From the NCBI GenBank assembly GCA_041166085.1, contig JBEEFP010000078.1, positions 31,215 to 95,214 on the forward strand: a DNA stretch of 64,000 nucleotides. The letters run 5' to 3'. Both the position numbers and the translations under genes were made by a program. Under the pieces are notes generated by a model, which searched no databases, had not been told where the DNA came from, and saw nothing but the letters and a program-made list of their open reading frames with translations. Source of the DNA: JBEEFP01 sp041166085 (GTDB taxonomy: Bacteria > Actinomycetota > Acidimicrobiia > Acidimicrobiales > JAFATL01). Shown one piece after another: positions 50,702 through 59,018 of this stretch. Within the stretch, counting starts at the first letter, position 1; each line of letters opens with the position of its first letter.

Positions 50702-51880
50702 CTACCCCAGGCGTTCGATGACGGTGGCGTTGGCCTGGCCGCCGCCTTCGCACATGGTCTGGAACCCGTAGCGACCGCCGGTCGCCTCGAGATGGTGCAG
50801 GAGGGTCGTCATGATGCGCACCCCGCTGGCGCCTAGGGGATGGCCGAGGGCGATGGCACCGCCGCGGGGGTTGAGCTTGGCCATGTCGGGCTGGAACTCG
50901 CTGGCCCACATGAGCGCGATGGCGGCGAACGCCTCGTTGCACTCGATGGCGTCGAACTCGTCGATCTTCATGCCGGTGCGCTCGAGCAGCTTCCGAGTGA
51001 CCGGGTTGGGCGCGGAGAGCACCAGCACCGCGTCGTCGGCGCCCACGGTCATGTGGACGAACCTGGCCCGGATGGGCAGGCCGAGGCGCTCGGCCGTGTC
51101 GCGGTCGGCGATGAGCATGGCGGCGGCGCCGTCGGAGATCTGCGACGCGTTCCCGGCGGTGATGTCGGCCGCCGTCTTCTCCTCCCACGCCGTCGGGAGC
51201 CCGGCCAGACGCTCCATCGTCGTCTCCCGCCGAATGCCCTCGTCAGCATCCATCAGCCGACCCGTGAGCTTGCCCTCCTCGTCCCGCACCGGCACGGGCA
51301 CGATCTCGGTCTTGAAATGGCCGGAGTCGGTGGCCTCGGCCGCTCGGCGGTGGCTCTCGAGGGCGAACGCGTCCATGTCAGCGCGGGTGATCCCGAACTT
51401 GTCGGCGAGGATCTGCGACACCTCGAACTGCGTGAGGAGCTTGTCGTCCACCGCGTCCAGGAACCCGCGGCTGAACGGGCCGGTGCCGCCGCGAGCGTTC
51501 GAAGCCAGCGGCACGCGCGACATGACCTCCACCCCGCACGCCACGGCGAGGTCGTACCCGCCCGCCAGCACACCCTGGGCCGCGAAGTGCACGGCCTGCT
51601 GCGACGACCCGCACTGGCGGTCGACAGTGGTGGCGGGAACGTGCTGCGGCAGGCCCGCCGCGACCCACCCGTTGCGGGTGACGTTGGTGCTCTGCTCCCC
51701 GACCTGCGACACGCAGCCACCGACCACGTCGTCGATCAACCCGGGGTCGACCCCGCTGCGGTCGATGACCGCCTGCAACGCCACCGCCAGCAGGTCGTTG
51801 GGGTGATAGGTGGACAGCGACCCGTTGCGCTTGCCGATCGGCGTGCGCACCGCTTCGACGATGACGGCTTCCCTTGTCAT
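50702..51880 (-). CDS. Acetyl-CoA acetyltransferase (thiolase), FadA5-like
   Basis: 392 residues with a full thiolase triad: nucleophile C90 in VDRQCGSSQQ, H347 in LGHPLGASG and C377 in MCEGGGQANATV. As I recall, FadA5 of M. tuberculosis has 391 residues and residues C93, H347 and C377, and shares the CEGGG form of the final motif rather than CIGGG. It would therefore thiolyse 3-ketoacyl-CoA side chains of sterols; a general beta-oxidation thiolase is the alternative. It heads an operon with an amidohydrolase and an SRPBCC protein. Confidence 0.9.
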   Translation of the reverse strand: MTREAVIVEAVRTPIGKRNGSLSTYHPNDLLAVALQAVIDRSGVDPGLIDDVVGGCVSQVGEQSTNVTRNGWVAAGLPQHVPATTVDRQCGSSQQAVHFAAQGVLAGGYDLAVACGVEVMSRVPLASNARGGTGPFSRGFLDAVDDKLLTQFEVSQILADKFGITRADMDAFALESHRRAAEATDSGHFKTEIVPVPVRDEEGKLTGRLMDADEGIRRETTMERLAGLPTAWEEKTAADITAGNASQISDGAAAMLIADRDTAERLGLPIRARFVHMTVGADDAVLVLSAPNPVTRKLLERTGMKIDEFDAIECNEAFAAIALMWASEFQPDMAKLNPRGGAIALGHPLGASGVRIMTTLLHHLEATGGRYGFQTMCEGGGQANATVIERLG

Positions 51881-51884
51881 GCGC

Positions 51885-52604
51885 TCAAGCTACGACAAGC
51901 ACCCCGTGCATGCGGTTGTGACCCGGCACCCGACAGACGTACTCGTACCGGCCAGGGGCGAGCTTGGCCGCCGCCTGGCGCACGGAGCCGACAGGCACGG
52001 TGATGTCGATGTGCAGGTCGGGGACGGTGAACGTGTGCCAGAACAGATCGGGGTTGGCGACGACGATCGTCACCCAACCCGATTGGCTCCGCAGCGCGTC
52101 CGACGTGAAACGGCTGTTCTTGATGCCAACGACCAGCTGGCCCGGCTTGGCCACCGGGATGCTCACGGCAGACGGGGCCAGGGCCACGACGACAGCGGCC
52201 ACGGCGCCCCATGTCAGCCCGAGCGCGGCAGCCAGGGCGGGACGGGGCTGACGCCGCGGCGCAGGGGGTTCGCCCCTACGGCTGAAGGCGAGGACTCCCA
52301 AGGCGGCCAGCCCGGTGACCGAAGAGATGACGAGGAGGGCGGAGACCACCGACGACGCGAAGGGATCGTCATGGCGGAGGTGACTCGCGAAGGCAAGGCC
52401 CATCCACCCGGTGACGTCGGCGAGCAGCACCGCGAGGGCGATGCCGCCGAGGAGGCGCCAACGCAGCGTCAGCCCCACGGCGATGGCGATGCCGACGGTC
52501 AGCAGCAACGCGTCACGGTCGTGCAACCCGACGGCCAGACCGAAGGTGAGGGCAGCGGTGGCCGCGCCGGCGACGACCGCGACCCGTCGGGCGGACCGGC
52601 GCAT
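51885..52604 (-). CDS. Membrane protein with C-terminal cupredoxin domain
   Basis: 239 residues. Four to five hydrophobic helices occupy residues about 8-150; the last about 85 residues form a blue-copper-like domain outside the membrane. Type 1 copper ligands can be read as H190, C224, H229 and M232 (H...C-x4-H-x2-M in YVCRVPGHNRM). It may shuttle electrons or store copper at the membrane. The fusion of a multi-helix anchor to a single cupredoxin is not common. Seven bases downstream of the FtsX-like lipoprotein gene. Confidence 0.82.
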   Translation of the reverse strand: MRRSARRVAVVAGAATAALTFGLAVGLHDRDALLLTVGIAIAVGLTLRWRLLGGIALAVLLADVTGWMGLAFASHLRHDDPFASSVVSALLVISSVTGLAALGVLAFSRRGEPPAPRRQPRPALAAALGLTWGAVAAVVVALAPSAVSIPVAKPGQLVVGIKNSRFTSDALRSQSGWVTIVVANPDLFWHTFTVPDLHIDITVPVGSVRQAAAKLAPGRYEYVCRVPGHNRMHGVLVVA

Positions 52605-52611
52605 CAGCGGG

Positions 52612-53442
52612 TCACCGCGCCGCGCCGATGAGGACGGGCCAGGTGGAACGACCGCATGCGGGAACGCCGACCCGCGCCGCGGTGCGGCTCAGCCGCGCGG
52701 TGAGGCCGGCGGCCGCTGCGACGAGGCGGGCCGCCTCGCGCTGATCGCGCCGGCCCGCGGCGGCGTCGACCTGGTGCAACCCCTGCGCCTCGCTGCGCAG
52801 CACCGCGACCAGTCCGCCCGCCGCCGCTGCTGTCCCCGCGGGCGGGTGCAGCTGGTCGACCTGCCGGGCCTCGGTGTCACGGATCGCCGCCGCGCGCGCC
52901 GCGAACTGGCGCACGGTGCGAACCAACGGCACCAACGTCTCCCGCTCGGTGCGCACGCTCTGCACACCGGGCTGCGAGCTGAACCGGCTCACCATCGCGT
53001 CGAGGTTGGCTCTCGGCCTCACGACGACGTCGAAGGACGCGGGCAGGTCACCCGCCACGACGGTGTCGACCAGCTCGGACCCGGCGAAGATGGTGTCGAA
53101 CTGGGCCTTGGTCGCGTTCTGATCGAGGAAGCGGTAGCGCACCACGCCGCTGGTCCCGGCCACGACGCGGCGCATCGCGGTGACCTCGTCAGGCGTCGCG
53201 GTCGGTGTCACGAGGACGATCACTGCCGTGTCCGTGCCCCATTGCAGGAAGCTTCGCACCAGACTGGGCAGCGGATCCTCGGTGTTCGGTCCGGGGCTCG
53301 GCAGGCGCCGGATGGCGGCCGTCGCCCGGGCGCAGATCCGTCCCGCCTGCTCGGTGAACTGGGCGGCCGTGAGGCGCGCGTCGCTCCCACACGATGCGAG
53401 CATCGTGAGACCCAGCCCCCCGGCCAGCATGCGGCTCTTCAC
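52612..53442 (-). CDS. Lipoprotein with FtsX-ectodomain-like segment
   Basis: 276 residues. Lipobox LTMLASC with the lipidated cysteine at position 18. Residues about 85-170 resemble the FtsX extracellular domain: VRYRFLDQNATKAQFDTIF, then DLPASFDVVVRPRANLDA and a PGVQSV strand. In normal FtsX this domain lies between membrane helices and activates a cell-wall hydrolase; here it is free, tethered by lipid. The C-terminal 100 residues are alanine-rich helices. Role in envelope biogenesis is inference. It precedes the cupredoxin gene. Confidence 0.75.
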   Translation of the reverse strand: MKSRMLAGGLGLTMLASCGSDARLTAAQFTEQAGRICARATAAIRRLPSPGPNTEDPLPSLVRSFLQWGTDTAVIVLVTPTATPDEVTAMRRVVAGTSGVVRYRFLDQNATKAQFDTIFAGSELVDTVVAGDLPASFDVVVRPRANLDAMVSRFSSQPGVQSVRTERETLVPLVRTVRQFAARAAAIRDTEARQVDQLHPPAGTAAAAGGLVAVLRSEAQGLHQVDAAAGRRDQREAARLVAAAAGLTARLSRTAARVGVPACGRSTWPVLIGAAR

Positions 53443-53493
53443 CGACGACGAGCCTAGGAGGTCGTCGCGTTAGCCCACATTTCGCCCAAGCCC

Positions 53494-53522
53494 TTGTAAC
53501 GGCCGCGAGGGAGTGCGATAAC
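53494..53522 (+). promoter_or_regulatory. Predicted sigma-70-like promoter
   Basis: TTGTAA (53494-53499) and GATAAC (53517-53522) are separated by 17 bases, upstream of the DUF3303-like gene. The transcript would have a leader of about 30 bases with an AGGGGGG ribosome-binding site before the ATG at 53558. The segment lies in a 115-base divergent gap. Confidence 0.5.
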
Positions 53523-53557
53523 CGCGGCACAGCATCAATTCACCAGGGGGGACCCAC

Positions 53558-53869
53558 ATGAAGTACGTCGTGCAGTGGACAACGCGCCAGGGCGGATCGG
53601 CAGCCCAGGCGGAAGAGGACGCCAAGCGTCTGCTCCAGCTCTTCTCCAAGTGGTCGCCGGCACCGGACGCCACCTTCCACCAGTTCGTGGAGCGCCTGTC
53701 CGGCGACGGCGGGTACGCAGTCGTCGAGACGGACAACCCGCTGTCGGTCATGGAGGGCCCGTCCAAGTTCGGCGCCCACCTCGACTTCACCGTCGAGCCC
53801 GTCGTCGACGTCATGGAGAGCGTCCAGGTCGGCCAGGAGGGCATCGACTTCCGCGAGTCCATCAGCTGA
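53558..53869 (+). CDS. DUF3303-like small protein
   Basis: 103 residues starting MKYVVQWTTRQGG. It has the alpha/beta ferredoxin-like pattern of DUF3303 proteins, with FHQFVERLSGDGGYAVVETD in the centre and an acidic C-terminus. Function unknown; a dimeric stress or binding protein is possible. It has its own well-formed promoter and a strong AGGGGGG Shine-Dalgarno, unlike most neighbours, so it may be highly expressed. The fused ACAD follows 45 bases later. Confidence 0.75.
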   Translation: MKYVVQWTTRQGGSAAQAEEDAKRLLQLFSKWSPAPDATFHQFVERLSGDGGYAVVETDNPLSVMEGPSKFGAHLDFTVEPVVDVMESVQVGQEGIDFRESIS

Positions 53870-53914
53870 TCGATCACCGGTTGCGCCGGTGGCCCGTGTG
53901 CCAGGATCGGGCAC

Positions 53915-55963
53915 GTGGCCACCGGCATCACCGACGAACACCAGGCCCTGCACGACGCGGCGAGACGCTGGGCTGAAGCGCACTGCCCGCCCGCGGTGCC
54001 GCGGGCGCTCCTCGACGTCGACGACGAGGCGCTGCCGGGCTTCTGGGCCGACCTCGAGGGCCTCGGCTGGTTGACGCTGCCGCTCGACTACGGCCTGCCC
54101 GAGACGGCGATCATCGTCGAGGAGATGGGGCGAGCGGTTGCACCCGGTCCGCTGGTTCCGACGCTGCTGGCGACCGCTCTGCTGCGCGGCAGCGGAGGCG
54201 TCGATCCGTTGCGGCCCGCCGCCGTGGGACTGGAGCGCGGTGCTCCCGTGCTCGGCGGAGCGGTCGCCGAGACGTTCGTCCTGCCCGGGGACGACGGGTG
54301 GCGGCTCTACCGCCGCGACGAAGTGGACGTGGCGCCCGCCCGGTCGATCGACCCGACGCGGCGCGTCGCCCGCGTCACGCCATCGGGTAACGGCCAACCG
54401 CTCGATCTCGATCCGCGTGAGGTGGGCCGCCTCGCCGCCGTGCTCCTGACGGCCGAGGGCGTGGGCCTGGCCGAGTGGTGCGTCGAGGTGGCGTCTGCCT
54501 ACGCCAAGGTGCGTGAGCAGTTCGGCCGCCCCATCGGACAGTTCCAGGCCGTGAAGCACCGGTGCGCGGACATGGTGGCCGCGCTCGAGCTGGCACGGGC
54601 GGCGGCGTGGGACGCGGCCCAGGCCGCGTCCGATCCGGACGAAGGACCGCTCGCGGCCGCGGTGGCGGCGGCCCTCGTTCCCGAGGCGGCGTGGCAGTGC
54701 GCCACCAGCTGCATCCAGGTGCTCGGCGGCATCGGGTTCACCTGGGAGCACGACGCCCACCTCTATCTCAAGCGGGCCCTCGCCGTGCGCCAGCTGTTGG
54801 GGTCGTCCGCCGCCCGTCGGTCGGCGGTGACCCGGATGACGCTCGCCGGCGCGCGTCGTCGTCTCGCCGTCGATCTGCCGGCGGAGGCGGAGCGCCATCG
54901 GGCCGAGGCCTCGGCAGCCGCCGACGAGATCGCGGCGCTGGCGCCCGGTGAGCAGCGTGCCGCCCTCGCTGACGGCGGCTGGCTCGTGCCGCACTGGCCC
55001 GCGCCGTGGGGACGCGACGCAGGACCGCTCGAGCAGCTGGTGATCGACGAAGAGCTCCGTCGGGTGCGGGTGCGCCGTCCTCACCTGCAGGTCGGGGCGT
55101 GGGTGCTCCCGACCCTCATCGTCCACGGCACCGCCGACCAGCAGGAGCGCTTCCTCGGACCGACCCTGCGCGGCGAGGTGGCGTGGTGCCAGCTCTTCAG
55201 TGAGCCCGGCGCCGGCTCCGACCTCGCAGCGCTGTCCACCAAGGCGGCGCGCACCGACGGGGGCTGGCTGCTCACCGGCCAGAAGGTGTGGACGTCGATG
55301 GCGCGCGAGGCGCAGTGGGGCATCTGCCTGGCCCGCACCGATCCCGACGTCCCGAAGCACGAGGGGATCACCTGCTTCCTCGTGGACATGGCGTCCGAAG
55401 GCATCGACATCCGCCCGCTGCGCGAGCTCACGGGCATGACCATGTTCAACGAGGTGTTCCTCAACGACGTGTTCGTCCTCGACGAATGCGTGGTGGGCGC
55501 GGTCGACGACGGCTGGGCCGTGAGCCGCACGACGCTGGCCAACGAGCGGGTGTCGATGGGTGGCGGCTCGTCGATGGGGCCGGGCGTTCGCAGCGTCCTC
55601 GACGCCATGCGCGACGCCGGCCTGGAGGACGACGCAGCGGTGCTGGCCGAGGTGGGCGCGCTGCTGGCCGAGTCGCACGCGCTCGCGGTCATGGGCCTAC
55701 GGGCCACACTGCGCTCGCTCGCCGGAGCAGACCCGGGGCCGGAGTCGAGCGTGCGCAAGCTGCTGGGCGTCGAGCACGACCAGCGCGTGCAGGAGACGGG
55801 CTTGTCGATGCTCGGCCCCGGCGCGACGACCGGCGACGGGCCGGCCGAGGCGTGGCTCACCGGTCTGCTGTTCAGCCGTTGCCTCACCATCGCGGGCGGC
55901 ACCAGCGAGATCCAACGCAATGTCATCGCCGAGCGTCTGCTCGGCCTGCCCAAGGACGCGTGA
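53915..55963 (+). CDS. Fused two-domain acyl-CoA dehydrogenase, FadE34-like
   Basis: 682 residues, GTG start. Residues about 1-300 are a short-type ACAD (AKVREQFGRPIGQFQAVKHR, LGGIGFTWEHDAHLYLKRAL) and about 310-682 a long-type ACAD (FSEPGAGSDLAALSTKAA, GQKVWTSMAREAQWG, GGTSEIQRNVIAERLLGLPK). The fusion of both halves matches the architecture of FadE34 (ChsE3) of the cholesterol pathway, recalled as about 711 residues. Expected reaction: dehydrogenation of a C3 steroid side-chain acyl-CoA. Its stop overlaps the next gene (GTGA). Confidence 0.9.
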   Translation: MATGITDEHQALHDAARRWAEAHCPPAVPRALLDVDDEALPGFWADLEGLGWLTLPLDYGLPETAIIVEEMGRAVAPGPLVPTLLATALLRGSGGVDPLRPAAVGLERGAPVLGGAVAETFVLPGDDGWRLYRRDEVDVAPARSIDPTRRVARVTPSGNGQPLDLDPREVGRLAAVLLTAEGVGLAEWCVEVASAYAKVREQFGRPIGQFQAVKHRCADMVAALELARAAAWDAAQAASDPDEGPLAAAVAAALVPEAAWQCATSCIQVLGGIGFTWEHDAHLYLKRALAVRQLLGSSAARRSAVTRMTLAGARRRLAVDLPAEAERHRAEASAAADEIAALAPGEQRAALADGGWLVPHWPAPWGRDAGPLEQLVIDEELRRVRVRRPHLQVGAWVLPTLIVHGTADQQERFLGPTLRGEVAWCQLFSEPGAGSDLAALSTKAARTDGGWLLTGQKVWTSMAREAQWGICLARTDPDVPKHEGITCFLVDMASEGIDIRPLRELTGMTMFNEVFLNDVFVLDECVVGAVDDGWAVSRTTLANERVSMGGGSSMGPGVRSVLDAMRDAGLEDDAAVLAEVGALLAESHALAVMGLRATLRSLAGADPGPESSVRKLLGVEHDQRVQETGLSMLGPGATTGDGPAEAWLTGLLFSRCLTIAGGTSEIQRNVIAERLLGLPKDA

Positions 55964-56835
55964 ACGTGACGTTGCACCCGGCCCGTCGCATGTGGCTCGC
56001 CACCGAGCCGTACCACGCGCTCGTGTACTTCGCGCCCGAGGCGCGTCAGGAGCTCGACGCCACGGAGATGAAGGGTTTTTGGATGGGTTACTTCGCCTCG
56101 CGTGCGGCGGCGATGGGCCCGGTGACGGCACCGGTGGTGACCGCGACCTTCTTCAACTTCCACCCGGCCATGGTGGAGCGCGCCATCCCGGACGCGTGGC
56201 GTCTGGCCCTGCCCGTCGAGATCCTCGAGGCCCGGCTCCGAGGTATCGACCGCGCATTGCAGCGCGTCTGCGGCAAGGACGTGCTCGGTTCGGCCGAGGT
56301 CTCCGAGGCGGCCGAGCTGGCGACGCAGGCAGCCGAGGTGTGCGGCGCCCGACCCGAAGGACGTCCGCTGGGCGCGGCCCACGCCGCCGTCGAGCTGGCC
56401 GACGATCCGCACCTCGTCCTGTGGCAAGCGCTCACCGCGCTGCGGGAATGGCGGGGCGACGGACACATCGCGGCCCTCGTCGACGCAGGAGTCGGCGCGC
56501 CCGCGTGCCATCTGCTGCTGGCCGCGCGCGGAGACGTCCCGGCCGAGGTGCTGCGCACCTCACGGCAGTGGTCGGAGGAGGAGTGGGCGCATTCGTTCGA
56601 AGGGTTGCGCTCGCACGGCTGGCTCGACGCCGACGGCCGGTTCACACCCGAGGGACGGACCGTCGGCGACGCCATCGAGGCCCGCACCGACGAGTTGGCC
56701 ATGGCGCCGTGGGATGCCCTCGGTCCAGACCAGTGCGACCGCCTGGCCGAGCTCATGGCCGCGCCGGTGGGCCGCATCACCGACGCCAGCGCCGTCCCGT
56801 TCCCCAATCCGATGGGCCTGCGTCGGGATGGATGA
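55960..56835 (+). CDS. SCO6745-family protein
   Basis: 291 residues, GTG start overlapping the ACAD stop. The family pattern is seen in ARRMWLATEPYHALVYF at the beginning, FWMGYFASRAAAMGPV, and a C-terminal winged-helix-like part (LRTSRQWSEEEWAHSFEGL, FTPEGRTVGDAIEARTDEL). Distant relationship to MarR-like or SalK proteins has been noted for such families. It is co-translated with the fused ACAD and with the isocitrate-lyase-like gene that follows. Biochemical role unknown. Confidence 0.78.
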   Translation: MNVTLHPARRMWLATEPYHALVYFAPEARQELDATEMKGFWMGYFASRAAAMGPVTAPVVTATFFNFHPAMVERAIPDAWRLALPVEILEARLRGIDRALQRVCGKDVLGSAEVSEAAELATQAAEVCGARPEGRPLGAAHAAVELADDPHLVLWQALTALREWRGDGHIAALVDAGVGAPACHLLLAARGDVPAEVLRTSRQWSEEEWAHSFEGLRSHGWLDADGRFTPEGRTVGDAIEARTDELAMAPWDALGPDQCDRLAELMAAPVGRITDASAVPFPNPMGLRRDG

Positions 56836-57598
56836 CCTGGCCGCCCGGGCGACCCGACTCCGTGAGCTGCACGCGGGGTCCCCGATGCTCGTGCTCCCCA
56901 ACGCGTGGGACGCGGCGAGCGCCCGGGCCGTCGAGGCGGCGGGGTTTGCGGCCGTGGCCACATCGAGTGGGGCAATTGCCCGCATGCTGGGCAGACCCGA
57001 CGGCGAGGCCATGACGCCGGATGAAGCGTTCGCAGCCGTCGCAGTGGTGGCGCGCAGCGTGGGCGTGCCGGTCACCGCGGACATGGAGAGCGGCTACGGC
57101 CTCCACGCCACCGAGTTCGTCGACCGACTGCTCGAGGCCGGGGCGGTGGGTTGCAATTACGAGGACACCGATCACCGGGCAGGCGGGAAGACGCTCGTCC
57201 CGACGGGGGTACAGGCCGGGCGCCTGCTGGCGGTGAAGGAGGCAGGGCGTGACGCGGGGGTCGACATCGTGGTCAACGCTCGCGTCGACACCTTCGTGCG
57301 CAGGGTGAAGTTGCCGCTCGACGAAGCGCTCGCGCGCGGCCGGCGCTACGTCGAGGCGGGCGTCGACTGCGTCTACCCCATCACCGCATGGGCGGAGTCC
57401 GATGTGCGAGCGCTGGTGGAAGGCATCGCGGCACCGGTCAACATCATGTACAGACCGAACCAACTCACCTTGTCGGCCCTCGACGCCCTCGGTGTTCGCC
57501 GGGTCAGCATGGGTTCGGGGCTGCACACCATCGCCATGGAGCGGGTCCAACAGTCGCTGACGGCGTTGGCCGCACACGACGAAGCGGTTTGGTCGTGA
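56828..57598 (+). CDS. Isocitrate lyase/PEP mutase-family protein
   Basis: 256 residues from ATG 56828, overlapping the preceding gene by 8 bases. Superfamily motifs: PNAWDAASARAVEAAGF, TADMESGYG with the metal-binding acid, GCNYEDTDHRAGGKTLVP and NARVDTFVR. The KKCGH-type motif of true isocitrate lyase is not present, so it is a carboxyphosphonoenolpyruvate- or 2-methylisocitrate-lyase-like enzyme of unknown substrate. A propionyl- or pyruvate-releasing lyase would fit sterol side-chain degradation but is only a guess. Confidence 0.85.
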   Translation: MDDLAARATRLRELHAGSPMLVLPNAWDAASARAVEAAGFAAVATSSGAIARMLGRPDGEAMTPDEAFAAVAVVARSVGVPVTADMESGYGLHATEFVDRLLEAGAVGCNYEDTDHRAGGKTLVPTGVQAGRLLAVKEAGRDAGVDIVVNARVDTFVRRVKLPLDEALARGRRYVEAGVDCVYPITAWAESDVRALVEGIAAPVNIMYRPNQLTLSALDALGVRRVSMGSGLHTIAMERVQQSLTALAAHDEAVWS

Positions 57599-57815
57599 GG
57601 GGGCAGATCCGGTCGGCCACCGCATGCTGCGTATGACGTCTGCCAGTCAATTCTAGAAAACTCTTGCGGATTTGGTGTAAAGTCCCAGGTGACACGGACG
57701 CCGTACCCGCACCGTGTCGGACGCAGCCGCCAGCGGTGGCAGCGTCCCGGGCGCGTTGCTCCGGCCCCCGGTAGCGCACGGCACGTGTGCGTTCACCGAC
57801 CAGGAGGCCCGTCCG
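57599..57815. other. Noncoding gap with AT-rich patch
   Basis: The 217-base gap before the STAS gene holds an unusually AT-rich stretch (57647-57683, including TTCTAGAAAACTC and TGTAAAGT) against the GC-rich background. It is probably the promoter region, but no hexamer pair of good spacing stands out. TTCTAGAA (57651-57658) is a perfect 8-bp palindrome. Confidence 0.5.
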
Positions 57816-58181
57816 ATGGCCCTCACGACAACATCGCCGTCACGACACACGACGCCACACGCGCCTGCAGGACTCGCAACGAAGTTGGGGGTGGAAGGAA
57901 CGGCGACGGTCGTCTTCCTCCAGGGCGAGTCCGACGTCCTCACCCTGCCCCTCCTTGCGGACACCTTGTCCCGGGTGGTCGCGTGCGCCGCGGGTGACGT
58001 GATCGTCGATCTCGCCGGGGCGGTGTTCATCGACTCCGCCACGACTCGCACATTGGCCGTTCTCCGCGAGCTGCTGGAGCGGCAGGACCGCAGGCTCACC
58101 CTCCGGTCGCCGTCGCGGATGGCCATCCGAGTACTGGACCTGTTCGGACTGACTGAGTTGGTCGGTGTCCCAGCGGGCTGA
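57816..58181 (+). CDS. STAS-domain protein (anti-sigma-factor antagonist type)
   Basis: 121 residues using ATG 57816, which has AGGAGG at 57802-57807; a GTG at 57714 would give a longer form with an N-terminus lacking homology. The STAS fold is seen from about residue 20, with VIVDLAGAVFIDSATTRTL carrying the phosphorylatable serine of SpoIIAA-like antagonists. The partner kinase/anti-sigma factor is not in the window. It likely takes part in a general-stress partner-switching system. Confidence 0.82.
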   Translation: MALTTTSPSRHTTPHAPAGLATKLGVEGTATVVFLQGESDVLTLPLLADTLSRVVACAAGDVIVDLAGAVFIDSATTRTLAVLRELLERQDRRLTLRSPSRMAIRVLDLFGLTELVGVPAG

Positions 58182-58238
58182 GCGATCTCATCACCCGGGC
58201 GCCCTGTGCGCCCGAGTCGTCAACGAAAGGAGCAGGCA

Positions 58239-58460
58239 ATGGGTATAGGAACAGGCATCGTCTTGTTCACTGCCGGCGCCATCATGCGCTACGCGGTGAC
58301 AGTCCAGACGCAGGGCTTCAACCTCCACACCATCGGCATCATCCTGATGATCGCGGGCGTGGCCACCACGGTCCTGTCGATGTTCTTCTGGCAGAGCTGG
58401 GGCGGTCTCCGTCGCGGCACGCGGGAAGGCACCGTCGTCCGAGAGCGCGAGATCCTCTGA
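58239..58460 (+). CDS. DUF6458-family small membrane protein
   Basis: 73 residues. ATG 58239 follows AAAGGAG at 58226-58232. Two hydrophobic helices: GIGTGIVLFTAGAIMRYAV and HTIGIILMIAGVATTVLSMF, then a charged tail RRGTREGTVVRERE. The G-x-G-x3-LF-x2-GA start is the DUF6458 hallmark. Function unknown. It is 57 bases after the STAS gene and may share its transcript. Confidence 0.8.
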   Translation: MGIGTGIVLFTAGAIMRYAVTVQTQGFNLHTIGIILMIAGVATTVLSMFFWQSWGGLRRGTREGTVVREREIL

Positions 58461-58534
58461 CCCGGTAGGTCGAGCACGGTCCGCCACGTCTGGGGACGTG
58501 GTGGACGCACGTCCGCCGTGACAGTCTCGGGGTC

Positions 58535-59008
58535 ATGATCGAGCTCCGTCCCATCGGCACCGTCTCGGGCGGCCGCACCGAGGCCATCGACGATGACTGG
58601 GGCGCGGTCGAGGCCACCATCGAGCTCGACGCCGGCCGCTTCACGCCCGACGCAGTGGCGGGGCTCGACGGTTTCAGCCACGTTGAGGTCGTCTACCAGT
58701 TCCACCTGGTCGACGAGGAGGGCATCACCACAGGGGCCCGGCACCCACGGGAACGAACCGACTGGCCCCTCGTCGGCATCTTCGCCCAGCGGGGCAAGAT
58801 GCGACCGAACCGGCTCGGCGTGACCACCTGCGAGCTGATCGGCGTGGACGGGTTGCGGGTGCGCGTCCGAGGTCTGGACGCGATCGACGGCTCGCCGGTG
58901 CTCGACCTCAAGCCCTACATGCGGGAGTTCGGGCCGCGCCGCGAGACGACGCAGCCCGCCTGGGCCAGCGAGCTCATGCACGGCTACTGGGGCGGTCCGG
59001 GCACGTAG
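58535..59008 (+). CDS. trmO: tRNA (N6-threonylcarbamoyladenosine37-N6)-methyltransferase TrmO-like
   Basis: 157 residues of the UPF0066/TsaA beta-barrel family. Motifs: IGTVSGGR near the start, GFSHVEVVYQFHLV, ARHPRERTDWPLVGIFAQR with the SAM-pocket, RPNRLGVTTCELIGVDG and LDLKPYMREF. This family includes TrmO, which methylates t6A37 of tRNA(Thr), but single-domain actinobacterial members may have other substrates. The gene has no evident partner; a crotonase begins 10 bases after its stop. Confidence 0.85.
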   Translation: MIELRPIGTVSGGRTEAIDDDWGAVEATIELDAGRFTPDAVAGLDGFSHVEVVYQFHLVDEEGITTGARHPRERTDWPLVGIFAQRGKMRPNRLGVTTCELIGVDGLRVRVRGLDAIDGSPVLDLKPYMREFGPRRETTQPAWASELMHGYWGGPGT

Positions 59009-59011
59009 TCT
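59006..59011 (+). promoter_or_regulatory. Putative -10 element, crotonase gene
   Basis: TAGTCT lies 7 bases before the GTG at 59019, consistent with a leaderless start, and overlaps the stop of the TrmO-like gene. Confidence 0.35.
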
Positions 59012-59018
59012 CCCGGCC

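Noticed and set aside
57714..57815. Longer start for the STAS protein
   Set aside because: The ATG at 57816 has a strong Shine-Dalgarno and the extension lacks STAS features.
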